Below are positions 8,853 through 16,871 of a DNA stretch of 64,000 nucleotides, piece after piece (the first letter of the stretch is position 1; every line of letters begins with the position of its first letter). The stretch is from Deltaproteobacteria bacterium (GTDB lineage: Bacteria > Desulfobacterota > Binatia > HRBIN30 > CADEER01). The stretch covers positions 1 through 64,000 of the forward strand of contig JAJCZJ010000049.1 of NCBI GenBank assembly GCA_029262455.1, given 5' to 3'. The notes under the pieces are model-generated. The model was not told the DNA's origin. It searched no databases and saw nothing but the letters and a program-made list of their open reading frames with translations. The position numbers and the translations under genes are program-made.

Positions 8853-11249
8853 TTGGACCGGACAGTGAAGTCGAGCGATAGCCCCCCAGCTCTGCGCCTC
8901 GAGATCTTTCTGATCTCGCTCGCGGCGATCGTGTTGGAGGTCAGCTACACGCGAGTGTTCTCGTTCAAGCTGGCCTACTACTTCACGTACCTGATTATTG
9001 GAATTGCGCTTCTCGGGCTAGGGGCAGGGGCGGTGGCGGTGTCGACGTTCCCCGGCCTGCGCGCGCGCGGCCCGGAGCGAACAGTGGCGCTCTGCGGCGT
9101 TGCCGGCGCTGTCGCCGTTCTCCTGAGCTACCTGGTCGTCGCGTACCTGCAGGTCAACGCGGTCGACATGGTGAAGGCGATCAGCAGCGGCGAAACCGCG
9201 ATCTTTTGGAGTGAAGCCGGCAAACTCGGCTTCCTCTGCTTTTCGTTGTTTACGCCGTTTCTCGCGGTCGGCGTCGCGATCGCCGTGATCCTCTCCGGCG
9301 ACGCGGCGCGGATCAACCAGCTCTACTTCTCCGATCTCGTCGGTGCGGGGCTGGGGTGTGCCCTTGTCGTTCCGCTGATGAATCTGTTGTCGCCGCCCGG
9401 CTGCGTGGCGTTGGCCGGCATGATCCTCGGCGTCGCGGCGATTCGCTACGCAAGGTGGCCCGGCTTGGTCGCTGCGGCTCTGCTTTCGATTGGCGTCATG
9501 GCACCCGGCATCCTTCCGGATCCGGTTCCCGACTCGATCAAGACCCTGAGCCCGCAAAAGCAGAATATGCGCACGCTCTACTCCGAGTGGAACCCGGTCT
9601 TCCGCGTCGATGCGCTGGAGTTTCACCAGGGACTGATCATGCTCGCCCACGACGGCATGTGGGGATCGGTGATCCCGCGCTTCGCCGGCAAACTTGCAAC
9701 CAAAGAGTACTACGAGAAAGAGATTCGCGGCCTGCCGTTTGCCCTGCTGCCACCGGGCCCCGATGTACTGATCATCGGCTCGGCCGGCGGCAACGAGATC
9801 GTCGCTTCGGTGCGCTACGAAGCCAGTCGGATCCGCGGCGTGGAGCTCAATCCGGTCACGATCTCTCTATTGACGGAAGTCTTTGCCGAGTGGACGGGCG
9901 GCGTTGCTGCGTTGCCGAATGTCGAGGTCCACAACGCCGAAGGACGTTCCTTCCTGATGCGCGACCGCGACGCGGTCGATCTGATCTGGTTCGTCGCGCC
10001 GGACAGCTACGCTGCGATGAACGCAGCCACTTCTGGCGCCTTCGTTCTGTCGGAGAGTTACCTCTACACGGTCGAGATGCTCGAAGAGTCGTTGGCGCAC
10101 CTCACCTCGGACGGGATCATCTGTGCCCAGTTTGGCGAGCTGCGGTTCAACGAAGGGGCCAAACGGTCGGCGCGTTACCTCGCCACGGCGCGCGAAGCCT
10201 TTCGCCGCATCGGCATCGAGGACTTTTCTCGACACGTGATGGTCTCGACGTCGGGGCAGGGCGCCTTTACTCATTCGACCATCGTCTTGAAACGAACACC
10301 GTTCGAAGAGAGCGACGCTCGTGCTTTCGCCGAACAGATCGGTAAAGACAAGACCGGACTCGTGCGCTACTCACTGCTCGAACGCGACCCCGAGGTCGAA
10401 GTTCTCGACATCATCGATCTGCCGGCCCAGGAGCTCGACGCATGGTTCGACGCCTGGCCGACTCTGGTCCATCCGATTACGGATGATGCGCCGTTCTTCT
10501 GGCACTTCGTGCGCTTCCGGGATGCGCTGCAGCCGCTGCGCGGATTCGATCTCGAACACGGCTTCGGGGAGCAGCTGCTGGTTGTTCTCTTGCTGATCTC
10601 GACGGTCTTCGCGCTGCTGTTCTTGATCGTGCCGTTGTTCGCCCGACGCGAGGTGTGGCGGTCGATTCCCCACAAGATGAGCGCCGCGATCTTCTTTGCG
10701 GCTCTCGGCATGGGTTTCATGCTACTGGAGATCACCCTGATCCAGCGGCTGACGTTGCTACTCGGGTATCCGACTCACTCACTGTCGGTGACGCTTTTCT
10801 CGTTGTTGATTTTCGCCGGCGCCGGAAGCCTGCTGAGCGAGCGATTTTCCAATCCGCAGCAGATCCTCCCGCCGACGCTGGGTGCACTCGCGGTGCTGGT
10901 ACTCTTGTACGCCTTTGGACTCGGGCCGCTCACCAACGCGATCATCTCATGGCCTTTCGTGGCGCGGATGTTGGTGGCGCTCGTCATTCTCGCGCCGCTC
11001 GGACTCTGTCTCGGAGTGTTCATGCCGCTCGGGCTGCGCACCGTCGCGGGGTGGACAGAGTACGGCGAAGAGTACGTCGCCTGGGCGTGGGCGGTGAACG
11101 GCTTTTTCTCGGTGATCTCTTCGCTGGGAGCGACGATCTTGGCGATGCTCTTCGGCTTTACCGCAGTGATGTTCGTCGCGCTGGGGTTGTACGCGATTGG
11201 AACCCTATCGCTCTTGCGGGTGAGCGCGGGCCGCGGCCAGACCGGGTAA
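8853..11249 (+). CDS. Polytopic membrane protein with embedded spermidine-synthase-like methyltransferase-fold domain
   Basis: 798 residues in three parts: an N-terminal block of about six hydrophobic segments (residues 15-220), a soluble spermidine-synthase-like Rossmann domain (about 235-540) with the SAM/dcSAM-binding motif IIGSAGGNEI near residue 306 and an acidic GVELNP strand end, and a C-terminal block of about seven membrane segments (565-790). Such membrane-fused SpeE homologues are common in environmental bacteria but their substrate is not established. Aminopropyl transfer is not demonstrated. The frame opens with TTG at 8853; GTG at 8865 is an alternative. It follows ecm by 69 bp and converges on the sulfatase-like gene with 7 bp between stops. 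Confidence 0.8.
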   Translation: MDRTVKSSDSPPALRLEIFLISLAAIVLEVSYTRVFSFKLAYYFTYLIIGIALLGLGAGAVAVSTFPGLRARGPERTVALCGVAGAVAVLLSYLVVAYLQVNAVDMVKAISSGETAIFWSEAGKLGFLCFSLFTPFLAVGVAIAVILSGDAARINQLYFSDLVGAGLGCALVVPLMNLLSPPGCVALAGMILGVAAIRYARWPGLVAAALLSIGVMAPGILPDPVPDSIKTLSPQKQNMRTLYSEWNPVFRVDALEFHQGLIMLAHDGMWGSVIPRFAGKLATKEYYEKEIRGLPFALLPPGPDVLIIGSAGGNEIVASVRYEASRIRGVELNPVTISLLTEVFAEWTGGVAALPNVEVHNAEGRSFLMRDRDAVDLIWFVAPDSYAAMNAATSGAFVLSESYLYTVEMLEESLAHLTSDGIICAQFGELRFNEGAKRSARYLATAREAFRRIGIEDFSRHVMVSTSGQGAFTHSTIVLKRTPFEESDARAFAEQIGKDKTGLVRYSLLERDPEVEVLDIIDLPAQELDAWFDAWPTLVHPITDDAPFFWHFVRFRDALQPLRGFDLEHGFGEQLLVVLLLISTVFALLFLIVPLFARREVWRSIPHKMSAAIFFAALGMGFMLLEITLIQRLTLLLGYPTHSLSVTLFSLLIFAGAGSLLSERFSNPQQILPPTLGALAVLVLLYAFGLGPLTNAIISWPFVARMLVALVILAPLGLCLGVFMPLGLRTVAGWTEYGEEYVAWAWAVNGFFSVISSLGATILAMLFGFTAVMFVALGLYAIGTLSLLRVSAGRGQTG

Positions 11250-11256
11250 CGCTCCC

Positions 11257-12774
11257 CTATTCGTCGTAGCCGAGTGCGCGCAGGCGTTCGCGTGTCGTAC
11301 TATCCAACTCGACGGGTGCGGCGGTCGGCAAGGCGAGGGTGTCGGCGACCGACTTGTTGTCGGCTTGCCACTCTTCGACGATCTCTTGCCACTGTTGGCA
11401 GCGTGCTGGGGCCGAGCGGCAGAGGTTTATCTGTTCACGCGGATCTTTGTTGAGGTCGTAGAGGTGATTGCGTTCCGGTTTGTCGGCGAGGATGAACTTC
11501 TCATCGACCGTCCTCGCAGCCGCCTTCCACCTGCCCGACATGCTGGCTTCGGCGAACAGTGTTCGCGGTTGGATGTCGCCCCCGGTGATCAAGGGAAGGA
11601 GGCTGACTCCCTGCATCGGGGCATCGGATGAAACTCCGGTGAGGTCGAGGACGGTCGGCGTCAAGTCGATGAGCCCGACTTGCCGGTCGACTCTTCGCGG
11701 TTTGCCGATTCCCGGGGCGCGGATGATCAGTGGGACGCGGACCATCTCCTCGTAGTAGGTGATGGAGTGCTCGTAGCCCTTGTGGTCGTAAAACTCGTCG
11801 CCGTGATCAGACGTAACGATGAAGACGGTGTTCTCCGACAGCTGCCGCTTGTCGAGCGCGTCGATGAGGCGGCCCACCCAGCCATCGACGTAGGCGATGC
11901 CGGAGTCGTAGGCGGCGATGAGGTGTTCCAGGTCGCGAGCCGCCAACTTGCGCCGCGTTCGAGCAAGCTCGTCGACGACAGGTCGTGCTCCGCTAATCGG
12001 CCCGTTGTACTTCGGATCAAAGTGACTACGGCGATAGCGCTTGCGCTCGTGAAAATTGGCGCGGCGGACGTATGCCTTGCGCTCCTCGTCACCGAGGAGC
12101 CATTTGCGGTTCAAGTTCGGACCGAGGTACGGCGAGTGGACTTCGCCGATATGGAGGTAGGCGAAGAAGCGCTCTGGCTTGTCGCGGTCGAGCCAGGCAA
12201 GGACCTGTTCGACATTGAGCCGAGAGCCTTCGGCCTCATCCTGGACGATGAGATCGAAGCCCTGTGGCGTTCCGAAAAGTGTGCTCGGGTAGCTGCCGTC
12301 GATGAACGCGGCGGTAGCGAAGCCGGCATCGCGAAGAGATTCCGCCAGCGTTGTGCGCGATGGGTCGAGAACCCGCGACGGTCGAAAGTTCTCGCGATCG
12401 CGCGCCCAGACATGCAGGTTGCTCGGGCGAGCCGCGCCGTGCACCGAGGGATAGAGAGAGGTCCACATCGTCGCCATGACCGGGAGCGTCCACGGCGCCG
12501 GACTGACCGTTTGCATGAAGGTCGTAGCGGAAGCGCTCAAGGCGTCGATCCGCGGGGACGTCGGCCGCTCGTAGCCGTAGCAACCCAGATGGTCGAAGCG
12601 CAGGGCATCGATCAGGACCACGACGACGTTATCGATCGGATCGGGGCGTGGTGGCTGGTTGTTGCAACCCAGGATTGCGAGCGCCGAGGCGAAGAGTCCG
12701 AGGCGGAGCAACGCTGTGGGGCGGCATGGCGAGCGACGGGTGTCGCGTGAACTCGAGTGTGTTGGCTCCGGCAT
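11257..12774 (-). CDS. Sulfatase-like hydrolase/transferase lipoprotein with Thr in the nucleophile position
   Basis: A 505-residue alkaline-phosphatase-superfamily protein. The N-terminus has an arginine-rich segment, a hydrophobic stretch and a lipobox ending ILGC, predicting an acylated Cys37, so it is probably a periplasmic lipoprotein. The sulfatase fold is shown by VVLIDALRFDHLGCYGY (metal ligand region, D56), by VTSDHGDEFYDH near residue 320, and by a family-type C-terminus. The CxPxR/SxPxR formylglycine site is TLPVM (T96-M100), so formylglycine cannot form there. Thr could be the nucleophile, as in phosphotransferase members of the superfamily. Substrate unknown. It converges on the membrane SpeE-like gene. 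Confidence 0.85.
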   Translation of the reverse strand: MPEPTHSSSRDTRRSPCRPTALLRLGLFASALAILGCNNQPPRPDPIDNVVVVLIDALRFDHLGCYGYERPTSPRIDALSASATTFMQTVSPAPWTLPVMATMWTSLYPSVHGAARPSNLHVWARDRENFRPSRVLDPSRTTLAESLRDAGFATAAFIDGSYPSTLFGTPQGFDLIVQDEAEGSRLNVEQVLAWLDRDKPERFFAYLHIGEVHSPYLGPNLNRKWLLGDEERKAYVRRANFHERKRYRRSHFDPKYNGPISGARPVVDELARTRRKLAARDLEHLIAAYDSGIAYVDGWVGRLIDALDKRQLSENTVFIVTSDHGDEFYDHKGYEHSITYYEEMVRVPLIIRAPGIGKPRRVDRQVGLIDLTPTVLDLTGVSSDAPMQGVSLLPLITGGDIQPRTLFAEASMSGRWKAAARTVDEKFILADKPERNHLYDLNKDPREQINLCRSAPARCQQWQEIVEEWQADNKSVADTLALPTAAPVELDSTTRERLRALGYDE

Positions 12775-12818
12775 TGAGGTCGATGGTTCGCGGCCGCTTT
12801 CGTTCGCCGCCGCTACGA

Positions 12819-12853
12819 CCCTACGCGACCCGCCTCCTCATTTCGAGGATGTC
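12819..12853. repeat. Imperfect duplicate of the lyase gene 3' end (copy of 13127-13161)
   Basis: These 35 bases match 13127-13161 at 31 of 35 positions, in the same orientation. The other copy is the true end of the lyase gene. Read on the minus strand, this copy would encode DILEMRRRVA plus a stop, against DILEMMGRVA plus stop in the gene. The two copies flank a 273-bp segment. Confidence 0.75.
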
Positions 12854-13126
12854 CGTGTTCACGGTTGGAGGTATGCCCAGGTAGCCAATCTCCAGAACGG
12901 CAGCAGCGCGCAGCCCAACGCTTCGGCGTAGTTTCGGTGTAGCGACTCCGCATCGGTGGGAGTGGGTCGGGCGTGTTGCCTCAAAATGTTTGTTACCGAG
13001 AGCCGGCCGCGGGGGATCAAATCCTCAATGCTGAACCGCCGATGGTCGTCGCGGCCGGATGACGGACGGCTATCCACAGGTTGCGCGGGCGATGTTCAAG
13101 TTTTGAATTGGCGATTGAGTGCAACT
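12854..13126. other. Gene-poor segment between two copies of the lyase 3' end
   Basis: No recognisable gene. The only sizeable frame is a 72-codon minus-strand frame at 12859-13077, which has no homology I can recognise and whose reality is doubtful. The segment is bounded by direct repeats (12819-12853 and 13127-13161), as would be left by insertion or recombination at the 3' end of the neighbouring gene. Confidence 0.5.
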
Positions 13127-13128
13127 CC

Positions 13129-14166
13129 CTACGCGACGCGTCCCATCATTTCGAGGATGTCGTAGCCGGTGATTTCGGCAGACTTCTTTGCTTGCTCAGC
13201 GAGGTACTTGGCGGAGACGTCGCCGGCTTGTACTGCCTTGGCGAGGTCCATGAGTGCGATCTTGATGGTTGCTTCGTCGATCATCTCGCCGGTTTCGGGG
13301 TCGGCCATCGAGCCGCCGCCGTTCTGGTGGTACAGCTCGGTGACGCGCTTGGCGTAGGTCACCTGCTCGGCGTCGGGCCCGTAGCACGCGTTGCAAATCT
13401 CGGCCTGCTGCGGGTGGATGACCCAGGTGCCGTCCATGCCGAGGTGCTGGGACCCGGTGTTCTTGTCGCGCAGCGCTGCTTCGACTTCTGCTTTTTGTTC
13501 CGCCGTGTCGCCCTTGCGGACGAGGCGCAGGAAGACGTTGTCGATGGCGTGCAGGCCGGCGGCTTTCGCTGCGACGACCATGCTCTGCTTGGCGTAGTGG
13601 AAGTTTTGGTTCTGGTTGGTGACGATGTCGCGGATTCCGAGGGTCGCAGCGAAGTCGGCGATGCCGAAAATCAGACCGGCCATGCGATCGGAAGCGGTGG
13701 CGATTTCGTAGGCGCGGATCAGGGCTTGCGGAATCTCGATCAGCGACTCGATCTGGGTGCGGGTCTTCCACCCGCCGCGGCGTTCGAGGTCGTCGATGAC
13801 GCGGGCGGCGTAGTGGATGTCCTCGGGGCCGCGGGTCTTTGGTAGAACGATGCCGTGGAAGCGGTCCGGTGCGCCGAGGTAGATGGCTTCCATGTCGCCG
13901 ACGAAGAAGGGGGATTGGATATTGTTCGGCCGAACGGTCACGACCTTCTTGCCGAAGTCGAGGGTGTTGAGCGCCTCGATCATGGTCTCGCGGCTCTTCT
14001 CGCCCTTGAACTCATACGGGCAGGCATCTTCGAAATCCGCCATGACGTGATCTACCGGTGACTTCTTTGCGTCGGCGGCGTTCTGATGGAGCTTCATATT
14101 GTGCCCAGGGTAGGTCATTTCGGTTCGCGGGATGACGAAACGGCTGCCGTTGTCGAGTACGAACAT
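13129..14166 (-). CDS. HpcH/HpaI-type CoA-ester lyase, probable malyl-CoA/beta-methylmalyl-CoA lyase
   Basis: 345 residues of the CitE-like lyase family. An acidic metal-site segment (MADFEDACP) lies near residue 43, followed by VTVRPNN, a VLPKTRGPEDI strand, the ESLIEIPQAL glutamate region near residue 140, a GIADFAATLG loop, and the HPQQAEI motif near residue 265. The family cleaves malyl-CoA or beta-methylmalyl-CoA to glyoxylate plus acetyl- or propionyl-CoA. A strong AAGGAGG site precedes the ATG at 14166. It is divergent from mcd, which supports a role in the ethylmalonyl-CoA pathway, but a citramalyl- or other CoA-ester substrate cannot be excluded from sequence. Confidence 0.8.
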   Translation of the reverse strand: MFVLDNGSRFVIPRTEMTYPGHNMKLHQNAADAKKSPVDHVMADFEDACPYEFKGEKSRETMIEALNTLDFGKKVVTVRPNNIQSPFFVGDMEAIYLGAPDRFHGIVLPKTRGPEDIHYAARVIDDLERRGGWKTRTQIESLIEIPQALIRAYEIATASDRMAGLIFGIADFAATLGIRDIVTNQNQNFHYAKQSMVVAAKAAGLHAIDNVFLRLVRKGDTAEQKAEVEAALRDKNTGSQHLGMDGTWVIHPQQAEICNACYGPDAEQVTYAKRVTELYHQNGGGSMADPETGEMIDEATIKIALMDLAKAVQAGDVSAKYLAEQAKKSAEITGYDILEMMGRVA

Positions 14167-14389
14167 GGATGCCTCCTTGGGTCCTTTTCGCGGGGATTGT
14201 TGCCCGCGCGAGGTGTCTGAACTACATTAAGCCCAGCTACTACTACGGCAACCCGGGGTCAAATTAGTCTAATTTCAGAGCTTGCGTGCCATTTCTAATT
14301 CTTGCGGCCCCGTATGGCTGCGTTCGGTGGTGGCTGGTACGCCAGAAAGAGTACGGACAATCGTCGACGAGCGAGTGAGGAGTTTCAGA
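14167..14389. promoter_or_regulatory. Divergent control region between the lyase and mcd, with palindrome
   Basis: The 223 bases between the two divergent start codons hold both ribosome sites (AAGGAGG for the lyase, GTGAGGAG for mcd). They also hold an AT-rich palindrome AAATTAGTCTAATTT at 14261-14275 with 6-base arms. A possible minus-strand promoter is TTGCCG, 16 bases, TAATGT. The palindrome lies where a shared regulator could control both genes; no regulator gene is adjacent. Confidence 0.4.
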
Positions 14390-16021
14390 ATGGGATTAGA
14401 CGCGGACTTGGCGGGCGCCGCCAAAGTGGTGGGCGCAGCGGACGAGGTCGTTCGTGAGGCGCTCGAGGTTGCCAGCAAGCGGACCAATGGCGGTAAGGGT
14501 ATCGACGACGAGCAGGTTCACTGCGAGCGTCTGGCGTACGCGGCGACCGAGCTGGCCGCGGCAAAGGATCTTCTCGCTTACGCCCAGGGACCTGGCGGTG
14601 CGGACGCCGCGGTCCCGGCAATGGCAACGGCTTTCGCCGGGGAGTTCGCTCTCAAGCTCACCAGCCAAGTGACGGCGCACCTCGATGCCTTTGGTGTCAG
14701 CGAATCACGCCTCGACGCGACCTTGGCGTCGGCCGAAGTACTGGCCGCGGCTCGGACGGCAGTCGATGACGAACGCTTGAGTGCAATCGGTCGCCATGTG
14801 ATCGAGCACCGCGCGGTCAATCACACGCCGATCGACGACGAGATGGCGGTCATGACCCGCGACTCGGTGCGGCAGTTTGCCGAGGCCGAAGTCGCACCGA
14901 TCGCCGAACACATTCATCGCAACGACGACCTGGTGTCGGATGAGCTGATCAACAAGATGGCGGAGCTCGGTTTTTTCGGCATGGCGGTTCCGGAAGAGTT
15001 CGGCGGCGGCGGCATGGGCAACCTCGCAATGATCGTCACGACCGAGGAGCTGTCGCGCTGTTCTTTGGCGGCGGCCGGAAGTCTGATCACACGGCCCGAG
15101 ATCCTCACCAAGGCGTTGCTCAAGGGCGGCACGGACGAACAGAAGAAACAGTGGCTACCGCCGATTGCGGCCGGCCAGGTGATGGCGGCAATCTCGGTCA
15201 CCGAGCCCGATATCGGTTCCGACGTCGCGTCGGTGCGTTGCAAGGCGGAGCCGAGCGGCGACGATTACGTCATCAACGGCGCCAAGGCCTGGTGTACTTT
15301 TGCCGGGCGAGCCAACGTCATCGCGCTGTTGGCGCGAACCGATCCGGACATGAGCAAAGGTGCTCGCGGTCTGTCGTTGTTTATCGTTCCCAAGGACACG
15401 TTCCCCGGCCACAGCTTCACGATGAAACAAGACGGCGGCGGTGTGCTCGAGGGCAAGGCGGACCCAACACCGGGCTACCGCGGCATGCACTCGTTTACCC
15501 TGGCGTTTGAGAACTTCTCCGTGCCGGCGGCGAATCTCGTCGGGCAGGAGAAGGGGCTGAACAAGGGGTTCTACCTGCAGATGAACGGCTTCGCCGCCGG
15601 TCGTTTGCAAACCGGTGGGCGGGCGACCGGGTTGGCGCAAGCGGCTCTGGAGACCACGGCCGCGTACGCCGCCGACCGCAAGCAGTTTGGCCAACCGATC
15701 GGGGACTTCCAGCTCACCCAGCACAAGCTCGGCCGCATGGCGACGCACATTGCGGCGTCGCGTCAGCTTACGTACAAGGCGGCGTTGGCGATGGACGCCG
15801 ATGAGTCGATTGCGCTCGAACCGGCGATGGCGAAGTTGTTCTCGTCCGACGTCGCCGTGTGGACGACACAAGAAGGTCAGTTGATCCACGGCGGCTGGGG
15901 CTACGCCGAGGAATTCGCGATCTCCCGCTACGTCGTCGATGCGACGGTGTTGCCGATCTTCGAGGGGGTCAAGCCGATTCTCGAGCTTAAGGTCATCGCG
16001 CGTAACCTACTCGCCGGCTGA
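14390..16021 (+). CDS. mcd: (2S)-Methylsuccinyl-CoA dehydrogenase
   Basis: FAD-dependent oxidation of methylsuccinyl-CoA to mesaconyl-C1-CoA in the ethylmalonyl-CoA pathway. The acyl-CoA dehydrogenase core covers about residues 140-543. It is preceded by a helical N-terminal extension of about 135 residues, which is typical of Mcd (about 545 residues) and not of ordinary acyl-CoA dehydrogenases (380-400). The core has SVTEPDIGSDVASVRC, DRKQFGQPIGDFQLTQHKL and the C-terminal HGGWGYAEEF motif. I chose ATG 14390 because GTGAGGAG lies just before it and this gives 543 residues; the frame is open further upstream. The enoyl-CoA hydratase follows after 32 bp. Confidence 0.87.
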   Translation: MGLDADLAGAAKVVGAADEVVREALEVASKRTNGGKGIDDEQVHCERLAYAATELAAAKDLLAYAQGPGGADAAVPAMATAFAGEFALKLTSQVTAHLDAFGVSESRLDATLASAEVLAAARTAVDDERLSAIGRHVIEHRAVNHTPIDDEMAVMTRDSVRQFAEAEVAPIAEHIHRNDDLVSDELINKMAELGFFGMAVPEEFGGGGMGNLAMIVTTEELSRCSLAAAGSLITRPEILTKALLKGGTDEQKKQWLPPIAAGQVMAAISVTEPDIGSDVASVRCKAEPSGDDYVINGAKAWCTFAGRANVIALLARTDPDMSKGARGLSLFIVPKDTFPGHSFTMKQDGGGVLEGKADPTPGYRGMHSFTLAFENFSVPAANLVGQEKGLNKGFYLQMNGFAAGRLQTGGRATGLAQAALETTAAYAADRKQFGQPIGDFQLTQHKLGRMATHIAASRQLTYKAALAMDADESIALEPAMAKLFSSDVAVWTTQEGQLIHGGWGYAEEFAISRYVVDATVLPIFEGVKPILELKVIARNLLAG

Positions 16022-16053
16022 CCAAGGAACGCAGACAGGAACAAGGAGCCGAG

Positions 16054-16833
16054 ATGTCACAGGAATTCGTCACCTTCGAAAAACGAGATCGAGTTGCGTA
16101 TCTGACCATCAATCGGCCGCAAGTACGCAACGCTCTGCATCCACCGGCCCACGCGGAGATGGCTGCGGCGCTCGATGATTTTGCGGCTGACGAGCAGTGC
16201 TGGGTCGCCGTGATCACGGGCGCGGGGGACAAGGCGTTCTCGGCGGGCAACGATCTCAAGTTCTCGGCACAGAATCAGGGCATCGCGATGGAGATGCCCG
16301 CTTCGGGATTCGGCGGGATTGCTTCGCGCTTCGACCTGTTCAAGCCGGTGATCGCCGCCGTGAATGGCTTGGCCTTCGGCGGCGGCTTCGAGATCGCTTT
16401 GGCGTGCGACATCATTATCGCGGCCGATCACGCGACCTTTGCCCTGCCGGAGCCCAGGGTTGGGCTGGCGGCCCTCGCCGGCGGGATGCAGCGGTTGCCG
16501 CGACTCATCCCGGAAAAAATCGCTCTGGGCATGATGTTGACCGGCAAGCCGATCACCGCCGAACGCGGCCATGAGCTGGGCTTGGTGAACGAAGTTGTCG
16601 CAGCCGACGATCTATTGGCGTGTGCCGAGCGATGGGCAACGGAAATTTGCGAGTGCTCGCCGCTTTCGGTGCGCGCCTCGAAGCAAGTGGCTTTGCAGAG
16701 CGCCGCGTATCCTTTGGAAGCGTCGATGCAGCAGCACTATCCGCTGGTCGGGGAACTGCTCAAATCCGAGGACTTGATGGAAGGCGTCATGGCATTCGCT
16801 GAGAAGCGCAAGCCGCAGTGGAAGGGCAAGTAA
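16054..16833 (+). CDS. Enoyl-CoA hydratase/isomerase (crotonase family)
   Basis: 259 residues of the crotonase fold. The oxyanion-hole segments are AFSAGNDL near residue 62 and AFGGGFE at 108-113. The two glutamates expected for hydratase activity are present (E113 in GGGFE and E133 in LPEPRVGL). AAGGAG precedes the ATG. Co-transcription with mcd is likely (32 bp gap, same strand, then a terminator-like hairpin). It may hydrate an unsaturated acyl-CoA in beta-oxidation. Its place beside mcd also makes it a candidate for a hydration step there, although the known mesaconyl-CoA hydratase is a MaoC-type enzyme. Confidence 0.9.
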   Translation: MSQEFVTFEKRDRVAYLTINRPQVRNALHPPAHAEMAAALDDFAADEQCWVAVITGAGDKAFSAGNDLKFSAQNQGIAMEMPASGFGGIASRFDLFKPVIAAVNGLAFGGGFEIALACDIIIAADHATFALPEPRVGLAALAGGMQRLPRLIPEKIALGMMLTGKPITAERGHELGLVNEVVAADDLLACAERWATEICECSPLSVRASKQVALQSAAYPLEASMQQHYPLVGELLKSEDLMEGVMAFAEKRKPQWKGK

Positions 16834-16844
16834 CTGGGTCTGGG

Positions 16845-16870
16845 AGCCCGGCCTACAATTAGGCCGGGCT
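16845..16870. terminator. Bidirectional hairpin terminator between convergent genes
   Basis: A perfect 11-bp stem (AGCCCGGCCTA / TAGGCCGGGCT) around a 4-base loop CAAT fills the 38-bp gap between the ends of the enoyl-CoA hydratase and the TPR lipoprotein. No long T-run follows on either side. Confidence 0.65.
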
Positions 16871-16871
16871 G

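Noticed and set aside
11680-12750. Long plus-strand open frame (356 codons) opposite the sulfatase-like gene
   Set aside because: It is an antisense shadow from high third-position GC; it has no recognisable domain and the sulfatase frame explains the region.
12859-13077. 72-codon minus-strand frame beside the lyase gene
   Set aside because: It may be real, but no homology, no clear ribosome site and a position within a suspected insertion footprint leave it unsupported as a gene.
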